From Halictus rubicundus (lineage: Eukaryota > Arthropoda > Insecta > Hymenoptera > Halictidae), in contig NW_027488894.1 of the NCBI RefSeq assembly GCF_050948215.1, forward strand, positions 62,001 through 126,000: a stretch of 64,000 bases of DNA. The letters run 5' to 3'. The position numbers and the translations under genes were made by a program. A model generated the notes under the pieces. It did no database searches. It was not told where the DNA came from and worked only from the letters and a program-made list of their open reading frames with translations. Positions 55,801-64,000 of this stretch are shown in pieces. Each line of letters starts with the position of its first letter. The first letter of the stretch is position 1.

Positions 55801-57751
55801 GATGATATTATAGGATAGAGGACAGGATAGGACAGAGGAAACGATATTATAGAGGACAGAATAGACTATAGGACAGGATACAGAATAGGATAGGATAGAG
55901 GATAGGATAGGGTAGAGGATAGGATAGGATAGAGGATAGGATAGGATAGAGGATAGGATAGGATTGAGGATAGGAATATGGATAGGATAGAGAATAGGAT
56001 AGGATAGAATTGCGGATAGCATAGGATAGAGGATAGGATAGGATAGAGGCTAGGAAAGGATAGTGGATAGGATAGAGGATTGGATAGGATATAGGACAGG
56101 GTACGATAGAGGATAGGATAGGATAGAGGATAGGATAGGTTCGAGGATAGGATAGGATTGAGGATAGGATAGAGGATAGGATAGGATAGAGGATAGGATA
56201 GTGGATAGGATAGGATAGAGGATATGATAGGATAGAGTATAGGATAGGGCAGAGGATGGGATAGGATACAGGATAGGATAGGATAGAGGATAGGATAGGA
56301 CAGAGGATAGGATAGACGATAGGATAGGATAGACGATAGGATATGATAGAGGATAGGATAGGACAGAGGATAGGATAGGGTATTTGATAGGATAGAGGAT
56401 AGGATAGGATAGAAGATAGGATAGGATAGAGGATAGGATAGGGTAGAGGATAGGATAGGATAGAGGATAGGATAGGATAGAGGATAGGATAGAATAGAGG
56501 ATAGGATAGGATACAGGATATGATAGAATAGAGGATAGGATAGGATAGCGGATAGGATGGAATGGAGGATAGGATAGTATAGAGGATAGGTATAATAGAG
56601 GATAGGATCGGATAGAGGATAGCAGAGGACAGAGGATAGGATAGGATAGAGGATAGGATAGAGGATAGGATAGGATAGAGGATGGGATAGGATAGAGGAT
56701 AGGATAGGATAGAGGATAGGATAGGATAGAGGATAGCATACGATAGAGGTTAGGATAGGATAGAGGATGGGATAGTATAGAGGATAGGATAGGATAGAGG
56801 ATAGGATATGATGGAGGATAGGATAGGATAGAGGATAGGATATAATAGAGGATAGGATCGGATAGAGGATAGGATAATGGATTGGATAGGACAGAGGATA
56901 TGATAGGATAGAGGATAGGATAGGTTAGTGGATTGGATAGGATAGAGGATAGGATAGGATTGAGGATAGGATAGGATAGAGGATAGGATAGGATAGAGGA
57001 TCGGATGGGGGATTGAATAGGATAGAGGATAGGATAGGATTGAGGATAGGATAGGATAGAGGATAGAATAGGATTGAGGATAGGACGGGATAAAGGAGAG
57101 GATAGAGGATTGAATAGGATAGTGCATAGGATAGAGGAAAGGATAGACTATAGAATAGGATAGAGGATAGGATAGGATATAATAGAGGATAGGATCGGGT
57201 AGAGGATAGGATAGGGGATTGGATAGGATATAGTATAGAATAGGATAGACGATAGGATAGGATAGTGGATAGGATAGGATTGAGGATAGGATAGGATAGA
57301 GGATAGGATAGGGGTTTGGATAGGATAGAGTATAGGATAGGATAGAGGATAGGATAGGATGGAGGATAGGATAGGATAGAGGATAGGATATAATAGATGA
57401 TAGGATCGGATAAAGGATAGGATAGGGGATTGGATAGGACAGAGGATATGATAGGATAAAGGATAGGATAGGATAGTGGATTGGATAGGATAGAGGATAG
57501 GATAGGATTGAGGATAGGATAGGATAGAGGATAGGATAGGATAGTGGATTGGATAGGATAGAGGATAGGATAGGATTGAGGATAGGATAGGATAGAGGAT
57601 AGAATAGAAGATAGGATAGGATAAAGGATCGGATGGGGGATTGGACAGGATAGAGGATAGGAGACGATAGAGGATAGGATAGGGCATTGGATAGGATAGA
57701 AGACTGGAGACGATGGAGGATAGGATAGAATAGAGGATAGGATAGGATACA
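55801..57751 (+). repeat. Alpha segment, macro-unit 3
   Basis: Matches macro-unit 2 at offset 7073 from 48728 to about 50400, and macro-unit 1 at offset 14268 as far as about 43552. Over 56050-57127 the minus-strand translations equal those of macro-unit 2 at 48977-50054, whereas macro-unit 1 shows a few differences. Confidence 0.9.
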
Positions 57752-58727
57752 GGATATGATAGGATAGAGGATAGGATAGGATAGTGGATTGGATAGGATA
57801 GAGGATAGGAGACGATAGAGGATAGGATAGGGGATTGGATAGGATAGAGGACAGGAGACGATAGAGGATAGGATTGGATAGAGGATAGGATAGGATAGAG
57901 GATAGGATAGAGGATAGGATAGGATAGAGGATAGGATTGGGGATTGGATACGATAGAGGATAGGATAGGATAGATGATATTATAGGAAAGAGGATAGGAT
58001 ACGATGGGGGATAGGATAGGATAGAGGATAAGATAGGATAGCGGAAAGGATAGGATAGAGTATAGGATATTATAGAGGATAAGATAGGATAGAGGATATG
58101 ATAAGTTAGAGTATAGGATAGGATAGAGGATAGGATAGGATAGAGGATAGGATAGGATAGAGTATAGGATATAGGATTGGATAGGATAGAGGACAGGATA
58201 CGATAGAGGATAGGATAGGATAGGATAGAGAATATAATAGGATAGATGATATTATAGGATAGAGGACAAGATAGGACAGAGGAAACGAATATTATAGAGG
58301 ATAGGATAGGATAGAGGATAGGATAGGATAGAGCATAGGATAGGATAGAGGATAGGATAGACGATAGTATAGGATAGAGGATAGGATAGGATAGAGGATA
58401 GGATAGGATAGAGGATAGGATAGACGATAGGATAGGGTAGAGGATAGGATGGGATACAGGATAGGATAGGATAGAGGATAGGATAGGATAGAGGATAGGA
58501 TAGGATGGAGGATAGGATAGAGGAAAGGATAGAGGATATGATACAGGATAGGATAGAGGTTAGAATAGGATAGAGGATAGGATAGGATAGATGATAGGAT
58601 AGGATAGAGGATAGGATAGGACAGAGGATAGGATAGGGGATTTGATAGGATAGAGGATAGGATAGTATAGAAGATAGGGTAGGATAGAGGATAGGATAGG
58701 ATACAGGATAGGATAGAGGATAGGATA
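57752..58727 (+). repeat. Delta segment, macro-unit 3
   Basis: Copy of 50405-51380 at offset 7347, with the AAACGAATATTATAG variant near 58284 and the GAGGAAAG/GATATGATACAGG series near 58520-58545. Confidence 0.89.
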
Positions 58728-61700
58728 GATGATAGGATACAGGATAGGATAGAGGTTAGGATAGGATAGAGGATAGGATAGGATAGAGGATAGGATAGGA
58801 TAGAGGATAGGGTTGGACAGAGGATAGGATAGGGGATTTGATAGGATAGAGGATACAATAGGATAGAAGATAGGATAGGATAGAGGATTGGATAGGATAC
58901 GAGATAGGATAGGATAGAGGATAGGATAGGGGATTTGATAGGATAGAGGATAGGATAGGATAGAAGATAGGATAGGATAGAAGATAGGATAGGATAGAGG
59001 ATAGGATATTATAGAGGATAGGATAGAGGATAGGATAGAGGATAGGATACAGGATAGGATAGAGGTTAGGATAGGATAGAGGATAGGATAGGATAGAGGA
59101 TAGGATAGGATAGAGGATAGGATAGACGATAGGATAGGATAGAGGATAGGATAGGATAGAGGATAGGATAGGATAGAGGATAGGATAGACGATAGGATAG
59201 GATAGAGGATAGGATAGGATACAGGATAGGATAGGATAGAGGATAGGATAGGATAGAGGATAGGATAGGATGGAGGATAGGATAGAGGATAGGATAGAGG
59301 ATAGGATACAGGATAGGATAGTGGTTAGAATAGGATAGAGGATAGGATAGGATAGAGGATAGGATAGGATAGAGGATAGGATAGGACAGAGGATAGGATA
59401 GGGGATTTGATAGGATAGAGGATAGGATAGGATAGAAGATAGGATAGGATAGAGGATAGGATAGGATAGAGGATAGGATAGAGGATAGGATAGGATAAAG
59501 GATAGGATAGGATAGAGGATTGGATAGGATAGAGGATAGGATAGGATAGAGGATTGGATAGGATACAGGAAAGGATAGGATTGAGGATAGATAATAGGAT
59601 AGGATAGAGGATAGGATAGGGAATAGGATGGAGGGAAGGATAGAGAATAGGAACCGATAGATGATATTATAGGATAGAGTGTACGATATTATAGAGGATA
59701 GGATAGGATAGAGGACAGGATAGGTTAGAGGATTGGATAGGATACAGGAAAGGATAGGATTAAGGATAGATGATAGGATAGGATAGAGGATTGGATAGGA
59801 TACGAGATAGGATAGGATAGAGGATAGGATTGGGGATTTGATAGGATAGAGGATAGGATAGGATAGAAGATAGGATAGGATAGGGGATTTGATAGGATAG
59901 AGGATAGGATAGGATAGAAGATAGGATAGGATAGAAGATAGGATAGGATAGAGGATAGGATATTATAGAGGATAGGATAGAGGATAGGATAGAGGATAGG
60001 ATACAGGATAGGATAGAGGTTAGGATAGGATAGAGGATAGGATAGGATAGAGGATAGGATAGGATAGAGGATAGGATAGGATAGAGGATAGGATAGACGA
60101 TAGGATAGGATAGAGGATAGGATAGGATAGAGGATAGGATAGGATAGAGGATAGGATAGACGATAGGATAGGATAGAGGATAGGATAGGATAGAGGATAG
60201 GATAGGATAGAGGATAGGATAGGATAGAGGATAGGATAGACGATAGGATAGGATAGAGGATAGGATAGGATACAGGATAGGATAGGATAGAGGATAGGAT
60301 AGGATAGAGGATAGGATAGGATGGAGGATAGGATAGAGGATAGGATAGAGGATAGGATACAGGATAGGATAGAGGTTAGAATAGGATAGAGGATAGGATA
60401 GGATAGAGGATAGGATAGGATAGAGGATAGGATAGGACAGAGGATAGGATAGGGGATTTGATAGGATAGAGGATAGGATAGGATAGAAGATAGGATAGAG
60501 GATAGAGGATAGGATAGGATAGAGGATAGGATAGAGGATAGGATAGGATAAAGGATAGGATAGGATAGAGGATTGGATAGGATAGAGGATAGGATAGGAT
60601 AGAGGATTGGATAGGATACAGGAAAGGATAGGATTGAGGATAGATAATAGGATAGGATAGAGGATAGGATAGAGAATAGGATGGAGGGAAGGATAGAGAA
60701 TAGGAACCGATAGATGATATTATAGGATAGAGTGTACGATATTATAGAGGATAGGATAGGATAGAGGACAGGATAGGTTAGAGGATTGGATAGGATACAG
60801 GAAAGGATAGGATTAAGGATAGATGATAGGATAGGATAGAGGATTGGATAGCATACGAGATAGGATAGGATAGAGGATAGGATAGGGGATTTGATAGGAT
60901 AGAGGATAGGATAGGATAGAAGATAGGATAGGATAGAAGATAGGATAGGATAGAGGATAGGATATTATAGAGGATAGGATAGAGGATAGGATAGAGTATA
61001 GGATAGAGGATAGGATACAGGATAGGATAGAGGTTAGAATAGGATAGAGGATAGGATAGGATAGAGGATAGGATAGGATAGAGGATAGGATAGGACAGAG
61101 GATAGGATAGGGGATTTGATAGGATAGAGGATAGGATAGGATAGAAGATAGGATAGGATAGAGGATAGGATAGGGTAGAGGATAGGATAGAGGATAGGAT
61201 AGGATAGAGGATAGGATAGACGACAGGATAGGATAGAGGATAGGATAGGATAGAGGATAGGATAGGATAGAGGATAGGATAGGATAGAGGATAGGATAGA
61301 CGATAGGATAGGATAGAGGATAGGATAGGATACAGGATAGGATAGGATAGAGGATAGGATAGGATAGAGGATAGGATAGGATGGAGGATAGGATAGAGTA
61401 TAGGATAGAGGATAGGATACAGGATAGGATAGAGGTTAGAATAGGATAGAGTATAGGATAGGATAGAGGATAGGATAGGATAGAGGATAGGATAGGACAG
61501 AGGATAGGATAGGGGATTTGATAGGATAGAGGATAGGATAGGATAGAAGATAGGATAGGATAGAGGATAGGATAGGATAGAGGATAGGATAGAGGATAGG
61601 ATAGGATAAAGGATAGGATAGGATAGAGGATTGGATAGGATAGAGGATAGGATAGGATAGAGGATTGGATAGGATACAGGAAAGGATAGGATTGAGGATA

Positions 61701-62289
61701 GATAATAGGATAGGATAGAGGATAGGATAGAGAATAGGATGGAGGGAAGGATAGAGAACAGGAACCGATAGATGATATTATAGGATAGAGTGTACGATAT
61801 TATAGAGGATAGGATAGGATAGAGGACAGGATAGGTTAGAGGATTGGATAGGATACAGGAAAGGATAGGATTAAGGATAGATGATAGGATAGGATAGAGG
61901 ATTGGATAGGATACGAGATAGGATAGGATAGTGGATAGGATTGGGGATTTGATAGGATAGAGGATAGGATAGGATAGAAGATAGGATAGGATAGGGGATT
62001 TGATAGGATAGAGGATAGGATAGGATAGAAGATAGGATAGGATAGAAGATAGGATAGGATAGAGGATAGGATATTATAGAGGATAGGATAGAGGATAGGA
62101 TAGAGGATAGGATACAGGATAGGATAGAGGTTAGGATAGGATAGAGGATAGGATAGGATAGAGGATAGGATAGGATAGAGGATAGGATAGAGGATAGGAT
62201 AGGATAGAGGATAGGATAGGATAGAGGATAGGATAGGATAGAGGATAGGATAGGATGGAGGATAGGATAGGATAGAGGATAGGATAGAG
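58728..62289 (+). repeat. Beta segment, macro-unit 3
   Basis: AACCG modules at 59652, 60705 and 61763, with the next at 62458 in the following block; spacings are 1053, 1058 and 695. TAGACGAT mini-repeat anchors are at 59123, 59186, 60094, 60157, 60237, 61217 (followed by GACGACAGG) and 61297, spaced 63 or 80 bp within clusters. The module at 61763 has a private AACAGGAACCG in place of AATAGGAACCG. Confidence 0.87.
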
Positions 62290-64000
62290 GATAGGATAGG
62301 ATAAAGGATAGGATAGGATAGAGGATTGGATAGGATAGAGGATAGGATAGGATAGAGGATTGGATAGGATACAGGAAAGGATAGGATTGAGGATAGATAA
62401 TAGGATAGGATAGAGGATAGGATAGAGAATAGGATGGAGGGAAGGATAGAGAATAGGAACCGATAGATGATATTATAGGATAGAGTGTACGATATTATAG
62501 AGGATAGGATAGGATAGAGGACAGGATAGGTTAGAGGATTGGATAGGATACAGGAAAGATAGGATTAAGGATAGATGATAGGATAGGATAGAGGATTGGA
62601 TAGGATACGAGATAGGATAGGATAGAGGATAGGATAGGGGATTTGATAGGATAGAGGATAGGATAGGATAGAAGATAAGATAGGATAGAAGATAGGATGG
62701 GATAGAGGATAGGATATTATAGAGGATAGGATAGAGGATAGGATAGAGGATAGGATACAGGATAGGATAGAGGTTAGGATAGGATAGAGGATAGGATAGG
62801 ATAGAGGATAGGATAGGATAGAGGATAGGATAGGACAGAGGATAGGATAGGGGATTTGATAGGAAAGCGGATAGGATAGAGGATAGGATAGGATAGAGGA
62901 TAGGATAGGATAGAGGATAGGACAGGATAGAGGATAGGATTGGATAGAGGATACTATAGAGGATAGGATAGGATAGAGGATAGGATAGTTTAGAGGATAG
63001 GATAGGATAGAGGATAGGATCGGGTAGAGGATAGGATAGGGGATTGGATAGTATAGAGGACAGGATTCGATAGAGGACAGGATAGGATAGGATGGCGGAA
63101 AGGATAGGATAGAGTATAGAATATTATAGAGGATAAGATAGGATAGAGGATATGATAAGTTAGAGTATAGGATAGGATAGAGGATAGGATAGGATAGAGG
63201 ATAGGATATGATAGAGTAAAGGATATAGGATTGGATAGGATAGAGGACAGGATAGGATAGAGGATAGGATAGAGGATAGGATAGCATAGAACATAGGATA
63301 GGATTGACGATAGGATAGGATAGAGGATAGGATAGAGGATAGGATAGGGTATAGGGTAGGATAGGGTAGAGGATAGCATGGGATAGATGATATTACAAGA
63401 TAGTTGATAGGATAGGATAGAGGACAGGATAGGACAGAGGAAACGATATTATAGAGGATAGGATAGGATAGAGGATAGGATCGGATAGAGGATAGGATAG
63501 GGGATTGGATAGTATAGAGGACAGGATTCGATAGAGGACAGGATAGGATAGGATGGCGGAAAGGATAGGATAGAGTATAGAATATTATAGAGGATAAGAT
63601 AGGATAGAGGATATGATAAGTTAGAGTATAGGATACGATAGAGGATAGGATAGGATAGAGGATAGGATATGATAGAGTAAAGGACATAGGATTGGATAGG
63701 ATAGAGGACAGGATAGGATAGAGGATAGGATAGAGGATAGGATAGCATAGAACATAGGATAGGATTGACGATAGGATAGGATAGAGGATAGGATAGAGGA
63801 TAGGATAGGGTATAGGGTAGGATAGGGTAGAGGATAGCATGGGATAGATGATATTACAAGATAGTTGATAGGATAGGATAGAGGATAGGATAGGATTGAG
63901 TATAGGACGTGATAGAGGATAGGATGGGACAGAGGATTGGATAGAATAGAGGATAAGATAGGATAGCGGAAAGGATAGGATAGAGTATAGGATAGGATAG
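62290..64000 (+). repeat. Start of a second 25.4-kb super-period
   Basis: Copy of 36890-38140 at offset 25401, with 461 extra bases between GGATGGCGG anchors at 63090 and 63551. The end of the window (63960-64000) corresponds to about 38098-38138. The array runs on past the window edge with no boundary. Confidence 0.88.

Larger units (their letters stand above)
44216..61310 (+). repeat. 63/80-bp mini higher-order repeat marked by TAGACGAT
   Basis: In the beta segments the variant GACGATAGG replaces GAGGATAGG at regular steps. Anchors 44216, 44279 and 44359 are spaced 63 and 80; 45337 and 45400, 63; 51471 and 51534, 63; 59123 and 59186, 63; 60094, 60157 and 60237, 63 and 80; 61217 and 61297, 80. 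63 equals three 17-mers plus one 12-mer, and 80 equals four 17-mers plus one 12-mer. Confidence 0.85.
36990..62505 (+). repeat. AACCG module family, 12 copies in domain 3
   Basis: A module of about 110 bp reads AGATAATAGG, then GGATGGAGGGAAGG, GGAACCGATAGATGATATT, AGTGTACGATATTATAG in order. AACCG anchors: 37057, 43653, 44825, 45866, 46578, 51983, 53024, 53685, 59652, 60705, 61763, 62458. It is the most divergent recurring element relative to the monomer and is nearly invariant among copies. I did not see it before 37 kb. Confidence 0.9.
13030..63460 (+). repeat. GACAGAGGAAACGATATTATAG-type module, shared by domains 2 and 3
   Basis: A stretch of about 45 bp combines ATGATATTAYAGG, GGACAGGATAGGACAG, GGAAACGATA and TTATAGAGG. 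Copies are seen near 13033, 14030, 16410, 17100, 25510, 26760, 30810, 31510, 33286, 33979, 36773, 38279, 39010, 39745, 39905, 40327, 41160, 41550, 47460, 48190, 48748, 50920, 55310, 55690, 55808, 58270 and 63424. The copy near 40760 lacks two bases (GGATAGACAG). It is the widest-ranging long variant in the window, absent as a full module from domain 1. Confidence 0.83.
1..64000 (+). repeat. GGATA-based satellite array, 17-mer and 12-mer monomers, spanning the whole window
   Basis: Every part of the window consists of GGATA pentamers punctuated by GA. The commonest monomer is GAGGATAGGATAGGATA (17 bp), mixed with GAGGATAGGATA (12 bp) and occasional longer forms. The orientation is the same throughout, with no run of TATCC on the + strand. 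Recurrent variants replace the GAGG junction: ACAGG, TTGAGG, GTGG, GAGAATAGG, GACGATAGG, GGGGATTGG, GATCGG, and AT-rich insertions containing ATATTAT. No stretch longer than about 100 bp departs strongly from the theme. There is no transposon, gene or unique sequence. Length, nested higher-order repeats and absence of genes point to eukaryotic satellite heterochromatin. Whether it is centromeric, pericentromeric, subtelomeric or on a sex or B chromosome cannot be told. Confidence 0.97.

Noticed and set aside
36990..62505. CENP-B box in the AACCG module
   Set aside because: The module lacks the core TTCG and CGGGA elements of the 17-bp CENP-B box.
1112..63840. Dozens of long minus-strand open frames (up to 1532 codons) as proteins
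   Set aside because: The reverse-complement monomer is stop-free in all frames, so open frames are automatic. They overlap in different phases with the same peptide, show no domains, and their ends depend only on chance TTA, CTA or TCA triplets in variant monomers.
1..64000. CRISPR array
   Set aside because: There are repeats of regular size but no unique spacers; everything between repeats is the same repeat.
1..64000. Telomeric repeat
   Set aside because: No runs of TTAGGG, TTAGG, TTTAGGG or similar. TTAGG appears only as an isolated variant. I know of no GGATA-type telomere with this 17/12-bp structure.
1..64000. Bkm-type (GATA)n sex-chromosome satellite or clustered GATA-factor sites
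   Set aside because: GATA here recurs every 5 bp as GGATAG, not as tandem GATA, and the usual A or T before GATA is missing in the main monomer.
1..64000. Bacterial -10 promoter boxes (TATAAT on the minus strand within every ATATTATAG)
   Set aside because: The match comes from a repeated variant with no -35 partner, no gene downstream and no sign that the DNA is bacterial.
1..64000. Plasmid or phage iteron origin
   Set aside because: Iteron arrays are short and next to a replication gene; this is 64 kb of repeat with no gene.
1..64000. Transposon, LTR or insertion-sequence remnants
   Set aside because: No terminal inverted repeats, poly-A tails, LTR ends or coding remnants; all divergent stretches recur as satellite variants.
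1..64000. tRNA or rRNA genes
   Set aside because: The near absence of C on the + strand leaves no stems able to fold as tRNA, and no conserved rRNA segment is seen on either strand.

Overview
The whole 64 kb window is one uninterrupted satellite DNA array. I find no protein-coding gene, RNA gene, transposon, CRISPR array or unique-sequence island. The + strand is built from the pentamer GGATA. Two or three pentamers are joined and closed by a GA dinucleotide, giving two basic monomers: a 17-mer (GAGGATAGGATAGGATA) and a 12-mer (GAGGATAGGATA). The 17-mer contains 7 G, 7 A, 3 T and no C, so the + strand is strongly purine/G-rich and C appears almost only at variant positions. All monomers point the same way; I saw no inverted segment. 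An array this long with nested higher-order repeats suggests a eukaryotic heterochromatic satellite. The sequence does not identify the organism or chromosome.

Three domains can be told apart by variant monomers and duplication history. Domain 1 (about 1-9.9 kb) has GTTTG/GAATTC-bearing and ATCTG-bearing modules and a duplicated block of about 2 kb (1.26-2.99 and 3.73-5.74 kb). Domain 2 (about 10-36.4 kb) is a shuffled mosaic. It carries 15 copies of a GAGATTCG-bearing module at irregular spacing (0.4-4.5 kb) and several segments repeated 11-16 kb away, including copies of domain 1 sequence near 21-22.8 kb. Domain 3 (about 36.4-64 kb) is the most ordered. It has three macro-units of about 7.1-7.3 kb, each made of recognisable segments (alpha, an optional delta, beta, gamma), nested 733-bp and roughly 1.04-kb repeats, and signs of a 25.4-kb super-period whose second copy begins near 62.3 kb.

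The many long minus-strand open frames, the longest 1532 codons at 9991-14589, follow from the monomer. The reverse complement has no stop codon in any frame. Because 17 is not a multiple of 3, all three frames spell rotations of the same 17-residue peptide (YPILSSILSYPLSYPIL). They are not supported as genes.

No genes act together here. What the window records is satellite evolution: duplications nested in time order, indels often sized in multiples of 17 or 12 bp, chimeric junctions between distant segments, and regionally confined variants. All coordinates and offsets come from reading by eye. Block edges are good to a few tens of bases; offsets quoted from anchor motifs should be exact or nearly so.
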